DNA of 35,271 bases from SIAJ01 sp036266155 (GCA_036266155.1 DATANR010000341.1:1-35271); one strand, 5' to 3'. Positions 16,909 to 25,426 are shown, counted from the first letter of the stretch. Notes: generated by a model not told the origin, from the sequence alone. Numbers and translations are program-made.

Positions 16909-17139
16909 TTGCCGGTCATACTGCGGGGAAGTTTTGTCCAGTCAGGGAAAAACGATCCCGCGGAGATTGACTGGACTGATGCGGGACCACTCAGTGTGGC
17001 CAAAAAGGGCATTGATAAATTGGATGGGGACAAGTTGATCACCTGCGTATCTGCCAACCCGAATCGGCCGACGACATTCGAGCCGGCAGCCGGGTCTGAA
17101 CTGATAGTGACCGTGTTCAAACGCATCAAGAAGGACTAG
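16909..17139 (+). pseudogene. C-terminal remnant of a TIGR03067-domain protein
   Basis: The 76-codon frame begins at a TTG. It contains GSFVQSGKNDPAEIDW, then GIDKLDGDKLITC, then NRPTTFEP and ends LIVTVFKRIKK. This order matches the second half of the planctomycete TIGR03067 domain (G.F.ld...P..IDl, then GIYeLdGDtL..C, then RP.eF, then L..lkR). The first half is missing: an in-frame TGA lies at 16876-16878, and no upstream frame carries the expected LqGtW start. The nested palindrome element ends about 115 bp upstream. It is most likely a decayed gene; a functional short protein cannot be excluded. The rest of the gap 16594-17173 shows only the palindrome element. Confidence 0.55.
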
Positions 17140-17173
17140 CCTGGCTCGGGCCATTTGCAAGTCGCGGCTGACT

Positions 17174-19093
17174 CTATTTCTTCTTCCGCTGTTCAATAGC
17201 TGCTATCGCCTGCTGCGCCGCATCCTCCAGATGAATCCGCTGAATCCCGGCCTTCGCCAGCGTCTCCTGGATCGCGGGCGCGCTGGCGTCCGTGCCGATG
17301 TCCTTCAGCACCAGGATGGCGTCGCGTTTTAAGAACACGTTGTCTTCAGTGAGCAGCGCTCGCACGTCGGGTTCGGCCATCGTGCCGAGTTGACGCAGCG
17401 CCTGGCCGGCGTCGGCACGCGTCGAGTTTTCTCGGAAGCCCTGGATCACCGCGGGTATCGTCTTGGGGTCCCGGAAGCGGCCGATGACCTTGAGCGCTTC
17501 GCCGCGTGTCATCGGATCCTTGTGCGCCATCGCACGGAGCAGGGCGGGGATTTCGTCCTTGCTCCCCCACATGCCGAGCGCCGCGACCGCGAGCCGGCGA
17601 TGGAAGACCTCGTCGCTTGCCGTTAGCTCGACCAGCTTGCGGGCAATGTCGGCACGCTGGTCGTTCGGCTTCATGGTCACCAGGCGCTCGAGGGCTGTCT
17701 TGCGCGTGAAGTAGTCACGGCTGTCGAGGTCGGCACGCACGCTCTGGAAATACGGGTCCTCGTCGGCTTTCGGCGCCTGGTACACCGGCTGCGTTGCGTG
17801 GTCGACGACCGGCTTGGGAGACAAGTAGTGGATCGCGCCCCAAATCATGAGCGCCAAGACCGCCGCCGCCGGCATAGCCAGCACCGCGGCCCAGAGGCCG
17901 CGCGACTTCGCCGTCCGCGACCGGCTCAGCGGACGCGGCGGCGCGAAGGTGCGCGGCAATTGGAGGTGCTGAAGGTGTTGGGTCAGGAGCCGCGCCACCT
18001 CATCGGCCGTTTGGAACCGATCGCGCCGCTTCTTGGCGTGAAGTTTGTCGATGATCTCGGCCAGGTAGTCGGGCACGTCCGGATTGCCATCGCGCACGTC
18101 CTTCGCCTGGTCGTCGCAGACGCGCTTGAGCACGGCGATGGTCGTCGGCGCCCGGAACGGCGCGCGGCCCGTACACATCGCATACAACACGCTGCCGAGG
18201 CTGAACAAGTCGGCCCGATGATCCAGCGCGGTGCCGCGCGCTTGCTCCGGCGCCATGTACTGTGGCGTGCCGGCGATCACACCGGTTTGCGTCAAGCTCG
18301 TGTCGTCTACCGCCCGCGCCAGGCCGAAGTCCGTCAGGCGGACGTTGCCCGATTTGTCGAGAAGGATGTTGGCGGGCTTGATGTCCCGGTGGATCAGATC
18401 TCGTTCGTGAGCCGCCGCCAGACCGGCCGCCACTTGAGCGCCGATCCGCAGGATGTCCTCAATTTCGAATGGCCCGTCCTGATCGAGCCGCTGCTGCAGC
18501 GACTTGCCGGGGACGTACTCCATGACCAGGTACGGCAGCCCGTCCGCCTCTTCGACCGCATGGATGGCGACGACGTTTTCGTGACGCACCAGAGCGGCGG
18601 CCCGCGCCTCTCGCTCGAAGCGTTGACGGGCCTGATCGTGCGTCGCCCACTGCGGGGCGAGCACCTTGATCGCCGTCAGCCGTTGCAGGGCCGGGTCAAA
18701 GGCCTTGAGGACGACGCCCATGCCGCCGCGGCCGATCTCGGTCAATATCTCGTACTGCCCGAGACGGCCGAGTTGATCGGCTTTCACCGGCGGCCGCAGG
18801 AATTGCAAAGTCGGCGCGGTGCTCGCGGCTGGTCCGACCGTGTCGCGCCCGGCCTCGCTCACGGTCTTGAGTTGCTCAATCGCCCGGCGAAGTGCCGGCC
18901 GAGAGCGCTGCTCGACGAAGCTGGCGGCCTCGACCCAGGCCGTGTCGCCGGCTGTCAAGCGATCGAGTGTGCTCTGGCAACCGGCACAAGTTTCCAGGTG
19001 CGAACTGAGCGCGCTCGCCGCCGGCTCCGGGAGCCGGCAGTCGAGCAGGTCGCTCCAGCGTACGGGGTCTGGACACTGGCTTACGGTAGGCAT
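17174..19093 (-). CDS. Membrane Ser/Thr protein kinase with N-terminal zinc-finger and C-terminal HEAT repeats
   Basis: 639 residues. HLETCAGC (about 32-39) is the HxxxCxxC zinc-binding site of the anti-sigma zf-HC2 family. The kinase domain (about 105-370) is complete: glycine loop GRGGMG, AIKVL lysine (about 140), HRDIKPAN catalytic loop (about 233), DFG (about 255) and GTPQYMAPEQA. One transmembrane helix follows near 400-425 (GLWAAVLAMPAAAVLALMIW). The C-terminal region (about 450-639) has HEAT-type helical repeats ending in a basic KKK tail. The start lies one base after the stop of the ECF sigma gene, so the two are co-transcribed and probably translationally coupled. The likely role is a cognate anti-sigma factor and kinase that senses an envelope signal and controls the sigma factor. 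Confidence 0.92.
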   Translation of the reverse strand: MPTVSQCPDPVRWSDLLDCRLPEPAASALSSHLETCAGCQSTLDRLTAGDTAWVEAASFVEQRSRPALRRAIEQLKTVSEAGRDTVGPAASTAPTLQFLRPPVKADQLGRLGQYEILTEIGRGGMGVVLKAFDPALQRLTAIKVLAPQWATHDQARQRFEREARAAALVRHENVVAIHAVEEADGLPYLVMEYVPGKSLQQRLDQDGPFEIEDILRIGAQVAAGLAAAHERDLIHRDIKPANILLDKSGNVRLTDFGLARAVDDTSLTQTGVIAGTPQYMAPEQARGTALDHRADLFSLGSVLYAMCTGRAPFRAPTTIAVLKRVCDDQAKDVRDGNPDVPDYLAEIIDKLHAKKRRDRFQTADEVARLLTQHLQHLQLPRTFAPPRPLSRSRTAKSRGLWAAVLAMPAAAVLALMIWGAIHYLSPKPVVDHATQPVYQAPKADEDPYFQSVRADLDSRDYFTRKTALERLVTMKPNDQRADIARKLVELTASDEVFHRRLAVAALGMWGSKDEIPALLRAMAHKDPMTRGEALKVIGRFRDPKTIPAVIQGFRENSTRADAGQALRQLGTMAEPDVRALLTEDNVFLKRDAILVLKDIGTDASAPAIQETLAKAGIQRIHLEDAAQQAIAAIEQRKKK

Positions 19094-19094
19094 C

Positions 19095-19691
19095 TCACTC
19101 GGCTCGGAGGTACTCGATCTGTTGTCGGAGCCGCTGGGTCACTCGGCGTTTGGCAAGGTACACCGCCGCGGTGGACATCTTCAGCATTTCGGCCACGGTC
19201 TTGCCGCTCTTGCCCTGGATGGCGGTCCGCCAGAAGGCCTGCCAGGTCGATTCCTGAAAGTCTCGCCGGACCTGTTCGCACGCCAGCGCGAATAACTGGC
19301 GTTCGTAATCGCGCTCCCAGGCCGCCGCTTCGTCTGCCGAGGGAGCAGGCTCCGCTTCCAGGCGGCGTTTCACGTCGGTGTCGCCGGAGCCGGGACGGTG
19401 GCGCTTGCGGGCGTTCCCGAAGTCCGCCAGCTCGTTGCGCACCACCCGGAACAGCCAACCGCGGAACGTGCCGCGGGCCGGGTCGTAATCGAACCGGGCC
19501 GCCGAGCGCGCGACGGCCCCCAAGACCTCCTGAGTGAGGTCGGCAGCGTCGGCGTCCTGGAGGCCCTGCTTCAGCACGAAGCCATAGATCAGCGGCGCGT
19601 AGATGTCGACGAACTCCGCCCAGGCCTGACGGTCGCCCGTGTCTTTGATTCGTGCCAGCAAGCTTGGCCGGGTGAGCACCGAATCGGCCAT
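19095..19691 (-). CDS. ECF-family RNA polymerase sigma factor (kinase-associated)
   Basis: The start at ATG 19691 has GAGAGG upstream and gives 198 residues. The longer frame to 19844 runs into palindromic repeats. Region 2 is visible as AWAEFVDIYAPLIYGFVLKQG followed by DAADLTQEVL, RFDYDPARGTFRGWLFRVVRNEL (2.3/2.4). Region 4 is the helix-turn-helix WQAFWRTAIQGKSGKTVAEMLKMS, then AAVYLAKRRVTQRLRQ. It directs RNA polymerase to a specific regulon. Its stop is separated from the kinase ATG by a single base, a planctomycete-style sigma/kinase pair. It is clearly paralogous to the sigma factor at 34645-35217. Confidence 0.93.
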   Translation of the reverse strand: MADSVLTRPSLLARIKDTGDRQAWAEFVDIYAPLIYGFVLKQGLQDADAADLTQEVLGAVARSAARFDYDPARGTFRGWLFRVVRNELADFGNARKRHRPGSGDTDVKRRLEAEPAPSADEAAAWERDYERQLFALACEQVRRDFQESTWQAFWRTAIQGKSGKTVAEMLKMSTAAVYLAKRRVTQRLRQQIEYLRAE

Positions 19692-20200
19692 GCGTACCCT
19701 CTCGTCAACATTACCGGCCCACACTGGAAGTCTATCGCGAATCCCCGCAGAGCATGCGAACGAGGGCACTCTCTTATCGCCACGAGAAAAGGAAAGCCCA
19801 GGGCAACGCCCTGGGACTCGGAATCGCATTAATTCCGTGAGCATCCTGAAAGGATGCGGCCGAGGGGCCGCACGCCTTCAGCGTTTTCCAGGGCGTTGCC
19901 CTGTCCTGTCCTGCCGTGCCCCTTCGGGGCGAAACGCATGTCAGAATCCTTAACGGCGTTGCCCGTTGAGGTCGGTTAGCGTGGTGACCTCGTCTTCCGG
20001 TGGTCGAGCTGACGCTCGACCACTGGCTGTTTTCTGCGATCCCTCCGGGATCAAGAGGACGAAACCCAATCGCATTCATCGAGGAGTGTCAGAAAGGTTG
20101 GGCACCCCCCAATTCGCCGGCGGCCACGAGTCGCCTTGATCGTTATTGCACATCGGTCTACATTGTCAGTTTCGCCCCGAACCGACGGATTCTGGACACG
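19692..20200. other. 509-bp divergent intergenic region dominated by short hairpins
   Basis: This gap lies between the ECF sigma gene (minus) and the XPB-type helicase (plus). Bases 19797-20052 are filled with hairpins, described separately. Outside that block I see no gene, tRNA or recognisable promoter. The remaining 148 bp before the helicase start should contain its promoter. Confidence 0.6.
19797..20052. repeat. Cluster of nine short palindromes, the first part in mirror order
   Basis: Stems include CCCAGGGC/GCCCTGGG (19797-19815), GGAAT/ATTCC (19820-19836), GCATCCT/AGGATGC (19841-19857), GCGGCC/GGCCGC (19856-19871), CAGGGC/GCCCTG (19889-19903), GCCCC/GGGGC (19918-19930), an imperfect AACGGC/GCCCGTT (about 19952-19967), a 10-bp stem GTGGTCGAGC/GCTCGACCAC (20000-20023) and GATCCC/GGGATC (20038-20052). 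Hairpins 1 and 5 are inverted copies of each other (loops AAC and GTT), and CTGAAAGG and CCTTCAG flank the central GCGGCC stem. The first 110 bp therefore have the same nested-mirror plan as the element at 16600-16794. Confidence 0.75.
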
Positions 20201-21934
20201 ATGCCGCCATCCCGGACGACCGCACCCAGTTACGACCCGGCCAATCCGCTTTTCGTTCAGCCGGACCGTTCCATACTTCTGGAGACGTTCAATCCTAAGT
20301 ATGCCGAGGCACGCGATGCGATAGCGCCTTTCGCCGAACTCGAAAAGAGCCCGGAACACATTCACACGTATCGCGTGTCGAATCTGTCGCTCTGGAACGC
20401 GGCCGCCGCGGGGATCACGGCCCACGAGATGGTCGCGGTCCTCCAGAAGTACACGAAGTTCCCGCTGCCGGCGAACATCCCGACGGACATCGAGGAGACC
20501 GTTTCACGCTATGGCCGAGTGAAGCTCGATCGCCTCGACGAGAGCCGTCTGCGGATTAGCTGCCAGGACAAGGCGCTGCTCGAGGAACTGGCTCGTCAAC
20601 CCAAGGTCCGCGGCTACCTCGGCGACAAACTCGACGAGTCGAGCTTCGCGATCGACCCGGCCCATCGCGGCGTGTTGAAGTTGGCGCTCATCCAGGTCGG
20701 CTACCCCGCCGAGGACCTGGCTGGTTACGTCGAAGGCACGCCGTTGCCGACGGCGTTGCGCGAGACGGCCCGCACGGGACTAACGTTCGGCATTCGCGAC
20801 TACCAGCGGGAAGCGGCCGACGTCTTCTACGCCGGCGGCGACGTCAAGGGCGGCAGCGGCGTGATCGTGCTGCCGTGCGGTTCGGGCAAGACAATCGTCG
20901 GCATCGCGGCCATGGCGCTTGTCCAAAAATCGACGCTGATCCTGACGACGAGCGTGACGGCTGTCAAACAGTGGCGGCGCGAGATTCTGGACAAGACCGA
21001 CCTCCGCGACGAGGACGTGACCGAGTACACCGGCGACACCAAGGAGATCGGCCCGGTCACAGTCGCCACGTACCAGATCATCACCTATCGGCCGGACAAG
21101 GACGAGGAGTTCCCCCACTTCAAGCTCTTCGACGAGCGTGACTGGGGCCTGATCGTTTATGACGAGGTCCACCTGTTGCCGGCCCCGGTGTTCCGCGTGA
21201 CGGCGCAGATTCAAGCGCGCCGACGGCTCGGCCTGACGGCGACGCTGGTCCGCGAAGATGGACGCGAAGGCGACGTGTTCAGCTTGATTGGTCCCAAGAA
21301 ATACGACGTGCCGTGGCGTGAACTCGAAACGCAGGGCTGGATCGCCGCGGCCAACTGTACGGAGATCCGCGTCGCCTTGCCGGCCGACGTGCGCATGGAG
21401 TACGCGGTCGCCGAATTGCGCGACAAATACCGCATCGCCAGCGAGAATCCGACGAAGGACGACGTGGTCGAAGAATTGCTCAAGCGACACAAGCACGAGC
21501 GCGTGATCGTGATCGGGCAGTACATCAGCCAACTCAAGCGGCTGAGCAAGCGGTTCGAGATACCACTCATCACCGGCGCCACGCCGAATTCGGAACGCGA
21601 GGACCTCTACGGCAAATTTCGCAATGGCGAAGTGCGGCACCTGGTGCTGTCAAAAGTCGGCAACTTCGCGATCGATTTGCCGGACGCGAACACGCTGATC
21701 CAGGTCTCCGGCACGTTTGGCTCGCGGCAGGAAGAAGCCCAGCGCCTGGGACGCGTGCTGCGCCCGAAGTCCGGCGGCGAGACGGCCCACTTCTACACGC
21801 TGGTCACGCGCGATACGCGCGAGATCGAGTTTGCCCAGCACCGGCAAATGTTCCTGACGGAGCAGGGTTATAGTTATGCGATCGCGGACGAAGCCGATGT
21901 GCTCGGCGCGACGGCGGTCGTCGCGGCCGACTAA
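20201..21934 (+). CDS. XPB/ERCC3-type superfamily 2 DNA helicase
   Basis: ATG 20201 gives 577 residues; further upstream the frame runs into palindromes. The N-terminal part (about 1-190) is the damage-recognition/helicase-associated region of the family. The helicase core has LPCGSGKT (Walker A, about residue 225), DEVH (YDEVHLL), LTATLVREDG (motif III plus the RED motif characteristic of XPB) and SGTFGSRQEEAQRLGRVLRP (motifs V/VI). XPB-type helicases open DNA in nucleotide excision repair and transcription; bacterial members are ATP-dependent 3'-5' helicases. Archaeal XPB usually sits beside the nuclease Bax1, but no nuclease gene is adjacent here. The stop codon overlaps by 3 bases the stop codon of the convergent SthA-like gene (4-bp span). 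Confidence 0.93.
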   Translation: MPPSRTTAPSYDPANPLFVQPDRSILLETFNPKYAEARDAIAPFAELEKSPEHIHTYRVSNLSLWNAAAAGITAHEMVAVLQKYTKFPLPANIPTDIEETVSRYGRVKLDRLDESRLRISCQDKALLEELARQPKVRGYLGDKLDESSFAIDPAHRGVLKLALIQVGYPAEDLAGYVEGTPLPTALRETARTGLTFGIRDYQREAADVFYAGGDVKGGSGVIVLPCGSGKTIVGIAAMALVQKSTLILTTSVTAVKQWRREILDKTDLRDEDVTEYTGDTKEIGPVTVATYQIITYRPDKDEEFPHFKLFDERDWGLIVYDEVHLLPAPVFRVTAQIQARRRLGLTATLVREDGREGDVFSLIGPKKYDVPWRELETQGWIAAANCTEIRVALPADVRMEYAVAELRDKYRIASENPTKDDVVEELLKRHKHERVIVIGQYISQLKRLSKRFEIPLITGATPNSEREDLYGKFRNGEVRHLVLSKVGNFAIDLPDANTLIQVSGTFGSRQEEAQRLGRVLRPKSGGETAHFYTLVTRDTREIEFAQHRQMFLTEQGYSYAIADEADVLGATAVVAAD

Positions 21935-23337
21935 GCTGCCTCATCGCGCATCTTGAGGATCGCGACGTGGGCCGCATGCTTGAAGAGATCGCCGAGCGTT
22001 GGGTAGTTGAAGCAGGTTTCCCACAAACCCTTCGCCCCGCCGCCGAATTGCATGGTCAGTAGGCCGAGATGCACTAGCTCGGTCGCCTGCTCGCCGATCG
22101 CGTGAGCGCCGAGCAGCTTCAAATCCGGCTTCGAGAACAAGAGCTTCAGAAAGCCCATGCGCTCGCCGATGATCTCACCGCGGGCACAATCCTCGTAGTT
22201 GACTTTGCCGACCACGTAGTCGATCTTTTTGCCCTGGAGCGACCCTTCGGTCTCGCCGACGGCGCCAATCTCGGGAATGGTGTAGATGCCCGTCGGAAAG
22301 ATCGCCGGCATGCCGCACACTTCGGCATCGCCGCCCGCTTGAGCGCCGGCGATGCGGCCTTGCTCCATGCTGACCGAAGCTAACGCGGGGAAGCCAATCA
22401 CGTCGCCGACCGCGTAAATGTGTTTGACGTTGGTGCGGAAGCATTCATCAACAGGGATGAGCCCGCGTTTGCCGAGCAGCAGTCCCGCCTTGTCTGGATC
22501 GAGGGCGGCCGTTCGGCTCTCGCGTCCCGCGGCCACGAGCACCGTGTCGACCATCAACTCTTTGCTGGAGCCCAGAGTCAATTTGATATCGCCGGCTTCC
22601 GGAGCAGTGCAGACGTTCACCTGCTCCTTCCAGTGAAATGTCACGCCGAGGCCGGTCATGGCCCGCAAGAGCGCTTGCGAAACTTCCAAATCGAGGAACG
22701 GCAACAAGCAATCGCGGCCGTCGATGATGTGCGTCGGCACACCCAGGGCGGCGAACATGCAGGCGTATTCGCAGCCAATGACGCCGGCACCGATCACCGC
22801 AAGCGACTTTGGGACCGTCTCCAGATTGACGATCTCGTCCGAGTCATGGATGCGCATATGTTCGAAATGGAATTGCGGCGGACGCGCCGGCGACGAGCCG
22901 ATGGCGATGACGATCGAATTGGCTCGGACCGTTGTTTCTCCAGCGGCATTCGTGATGGCGAGCGTGTGGCCGTCGAGGAATCGGCCCGCCCCGGGAAGAA
23001 CGGTGACTCCGTAGGCGCCGAGCAGTCCGTTCCACTGTCCGCGGACGGTTGTCCGGACGGCGTTCTCGTGCTTGAGCAGGTCGGCCACGGTGCATTCGCG
23101 ACGCAGCGAAAGGTCGACGCCATACAGGTTGCGCGTGCGCAGCCCCGACAGTGCCACGGCAGTTTCACGGAGCGTCTTGCTGGGCACCGTCCCCGTGTTG
23201 ATCGCGGCCCCGCCGACCCCTGCGTCTTTTTCAATGATGGCAACCGACCTGCCGAGCCCCGCCGCCGTGATGGCGGCATTCACCCCGCCGGGGCCGGCAC
23301 CGATCACGACAACGTCAAACGCTTGCGGCTCGCTCAT
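21931..23337 (-). CDS. sthA: Soluble pyridine nucleotide transhydrogenase (Si-specific NAD(P)+ transhydrogenase)
   Basis: The start is ATG 23337 (MSEPQAF); a TTG three codons upstream is possible. 468 residues, the normal length. The FAD fold is VVIGAGPGGVNAAI, the NAD(P) fold is AVIGAGVIGCEYA, and YAVGDVIGFPALAS is the second FAD contact. The redox-active CxxxxC pair of dihydrolipoamide dehydrogenases is absent: the site reads GGAAINTGTVPSKTLRETA, which is the SthA-type sequence (GTxPSKxLRE). The C-terminal dimerisation domain is complete (IGEQATELVHLGLL, FNYPTLGDLFKHAA). The enzyme equilibrates NADPH and NADH in the cytoplasm. It is convergent with the helicase, and the stop codons overlap. 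Confidence 0.9.
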   Translation of the reverse strand: MSEPQAFDVVVIGAGPGGVNAAITAAGLGRSVAIIEKDAGVGGAAINTGTVPSKTLRETAVALSGLRTRNLYGVDLSLRRECTVADLLKHENAVRTTVRGQWNGLLGAYGVTVLPGAGRFLDGHTLAITNAAGETTVRANSIVIAIGSSPARPPQFHFEHMRIHDSDEIVNLETVPKSLAVIGAGVIGCEYACMFAALGVPTHIIDGRDCLLPFLDLEVSQALLRAMTGLGVTFHWKEQVNVCTAPEAGDIKLTLGSSKELMVDTVLVAAGRESRTAALDPDKAGLLLGKRGLIPVDECFRTNVKHIYAVGDVIGFPALASVSMEQGRIAGAQAGGDAEVCGMPAIFPTGIYTIPEIGAVGETEGSLQGKKIDYVVGKVNYEDCARGEIIGERMGFLKLLFSKPDLKLLGAHAIGEQATELVHLGLLTMQFGGGAKGLWETCFNYPTLGDLFKHAAHVAILKMRDEAA

Positions 23338-23461
23338 GGCAGTCAATCCGGTTTGATTTGGCCAGTATGCCGGATTGGCGGCTCGGATTCAACCAGCCGG
23401 CTGGTGTCGGTTTGCAGTGAAGCGGTACACTGTCAACAATCAACAAGCACGCGGGGCCGCC

Positions 23462-24031
23462 ATGCCGACGTTTTTCAGTGATCCGTCGACCGCTGAGTAT
23501 GCCATTCTCGCCTTGGCTGCCCTGGTGCTCGGTGGGGTGGCGGCGCGCCGGCAAAAGAAGGCGGACGTCATCCTCTTTGGCGTCGTAGCCGCGTTGTTGG
23601 CGGCCGTGGCGATCATCGACTTCGCGGTGGAGAGTCCACGCGAGACCGTCGTCCGGACGCTCAAAGAAATGGAAGCGGCATCGCAGGCCAAGAAATACGA
23701 CGACCTGTTCAAGCACGTCTCGGAGAAGTTCCAGTACAAGGCGCTCGATAAGAAGGGCCTGCGGGAAATGGCCAAGCTCGCGGAGACTCAATCCCCCGAG
23801 GGCATGCGCATCTGGAATACGAATCGGGCCAACTTCAAGCTGATCGACGACAACACGATTGAGCAGGAATTTGACGTGCAGCCGGTCAACGCCCCGCAAT
23901 ACAGGCATCAATGCGTCGGCGTGTTCAAGAAGGAGGCCGACGGCGAGTGGCGGCTAACTACGTTCCGGCTCTATTCGATCGTCAGCGGCGGTGAGGGCCC
24001 GCGGCAAGAGGTGTCGCCGCCGGGCATGTGA
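23462..24031 (+). CDS. Membrane-anchored protein with NTF2-like soluble domain, function unknown
   Basis: 189 residues from ATG 23462; the frame is open upstream to 23375, but the N-terminal hydrophobic segments fit this start. Two hydrophobic segments (AEYAILALAALVLGGVAA and ILFGVVAALLAAVAIIDFA) precede a soluble domain (about 60-180) with ETVVRTLKEMEAASQAKKYDDLFKHVSEKF and a C-terminal beta-strand pattern CVGVFKKEADGEWRLTTFRL. This resembles the NTF2-like/DUF4440 fold, where a helix pair precedes a curved sheet ending in GxWR. No catalytic residues can be identified. It diverges from sthA and converges with the pseudokinase, from which it is separated by only 3 bases. Confidence 0.65.
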   Translation: MPTFFSDPSTAEYAILALAALVLGGVAARRQKKADVILFGVVAALLAAVAIIDFAVESPRETVVRTLKEMEAASQAKKYDDLFKHVSEKFQYKALDKKGLREMAKLAETQSPEGMRIWNTNRANFKLIDDNTIEQEFDVQPVNAPQYRHQCVGVFKKEADGEWRLTTFRLYSIVSGGEGPRQEVSPPGM

Positions 24032-24034
24032 GGA

Positions 24035-25426
24035 CTACTCGTCTTCATCGTCCGGTGTCGGTCGGAGCCGCAGTCGGGCGGCCGGCTCGGACTTCTTCAA
24101 TTCGTGCGACCCGCTGCCGCGCAAGTGGATCGTCGCGGAGTCGCCGTTGCGCACTGCCGTGGACAGGTTGGCCGCAATCAAGTCGGAAAGTGCCTGGCCG
24201 TCGCCGGGCCGTTCGGCGGGTATTTCGGAAAGGCAGGACATAATGAGCCGGGCTTGTCCGTCGGTTAAGCCATAGCGGCGAAACTCAGCCGCCCAGCTCT
24301 CGCCCGCCGGTGGTCGCGCCACGGGATCGCGAACGAGCGTCTGATACCACATGACACCGATGGCGTAGACGTCGTCGCGCGGATCGGGCGGAGCGCCGGC
24401 CCGTTGTTGCGGCGAAGCGTACAGCGGTGCATGGCTGCCACGCAGCGAACGCCGAATTGCCTGCGACAACTCCACGTTCCCGTGAATCGAGGCCGTGATC
24501 TGGCCCCAGCCAATGTCCGATACCCACACGGCCACACGGCCCTCGTCCGTCGGGCACAGCAGCACGTTGGACGGCTTCAGGCCGCGATGGACGATGGGTG
24601 GATTACGCCGATGCAGCTTACCGACAATTCGCGCTACACGTCGCGCGATCAGTGCGGCCTGTTCGGGACGCGGGCGATCGTCTTTCCAGCGTGCGTCGTG
24701 CATGACGTTCGCCAGGTCGTAGCCCGGCAAGTGCACGTATTCGAGGCACGGCGGACTGGTCAGTACAAACGCCGATCGTAGCGGAATCAGACCGTTGATC
24801 AGGTCGAGATCGAGCACCTGTTTCAAGTGCGGCACGTGCTTAAGAAACGCCTCGCGTGCCTTCGGGTCAGTCACGAACTTGAGGCAAGCCGGCGAAAGTT
24901 CGGGTTGTTCGTCGTCGACGCCATCCCAAACTTCCGCATAGGGGCCAAGGCCGCGGAGGCCCTCGACACGCCAGTTGTCGAGTCCGTCGGGGACGTCGCC
25001 CGGTCGGAAGTTCGGCAGCCGATCGGGCAGGAACAGAAGCCAGTCCTCAGCCCGGCGGACGACAAACTCTTCGGGGATCGATACGCCATCTGGATCGCCC
25101 GGTCGCCGCAGCGCCTGGCGGACTACTTCAGGTAGCTGTTCGAGGTAATTGAGGAGTGTCTCGCGGAACTCTTCGGGCACCGGAGGTCGGATTTCGGCCA
25201 TGCCGTCGTGAATTGCGAGTTCGACGGTCTCGGGCGGGCTCGACACGATTTCGCGAAGCGCGGCCCGGAGGTCCTTGGGAGGCAGTTTCGTTGCCGTCAT
25301 CCGGTGCAGTGACCGGGCCACCTCCAGCAAGGAGGTTTCGAAGGGCACCAGCCGCGCAAGCGCCGCTGTCGCATACTCGCACAGGGCGGCTCCAAGGCAC
25401 TCGACAAATTGTTGTAACCTGGGCAT
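24035..25426 (-). CDS. Protein kinase-like protein lacking the catalytic aspartate (probable pseudokinase)
   Basis: The start is ATG 25426 with GGAGG 10 bases upstream; a GTG seven codons earlier is less likely. 463 residues. Residues about 1-150 are helical and unassigned. A kinase-like fold follows (about 155-410): a weak glycine loop GLGPYAEVWDG, LKF lysine (about 180), the catalytic loop VHRGLKPSNVLL (about 279-290), SDIGW in place of DFG, a SHAPLYASPQQ segment resembling APE, and DDVYAIGVMWYQTL. The HRD aspartate is glycine (codon GGC, about residue 282), one transition away from GAC. The HRxxKxxN remainder is intact. No transmembrane helix is seen. It is probably a regulatory pseudokinase or a recently inactivated kinase. 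Partner unknown. Confidence 0.8.
   Translation of the reverse strand: MPRLQQFVECLGAALCEYATAALARLVPFETSLLEVARSLHRMTATKLPPKDLRAALREIVSSPPETVELAIHDGMAEIRPPVPEEFRETLLNYLEQLPEVVRQALRRPGDPDGVSIPEEFVVRRAEDWLLFLPDRLPNFRPGDVPDGLDNWRVEGLRGLGPYAEVWDGVDDEQPELSPACLKFVTDPKAREAFLKHVPHLKQVLDLDLINGLIPLRSAFVLTSPPCLEYVHLPGYDLANVMHDARWKDDRPRPEQAALIARRVARIVGKLHRRNPPIVHRGLKPSNVLLCPTDEGRVAVWVSDIGWGQITASIHGNVELSQAIRRSLRGSHAPLYASPQQRAGAPPDPRDDVYAIGVMWYQTLVRDPVARPPAGESWAAEFRRYGLTDGQARLIMSCLSEIPAERPGDGQALSDLIAANLSTAVRNGDSATIHLRGSGSHELKKSEPAARLRLRPTPDDEDE

Noticed and set aside
17798..19537. Long plus-strand open frame (579 codons) across the kinase and sigma genes
   Set aside because: It is the antisense shadow of two clear genes, has an Arg/His-rich composition without family motifs, and arises from high GC codon bias.
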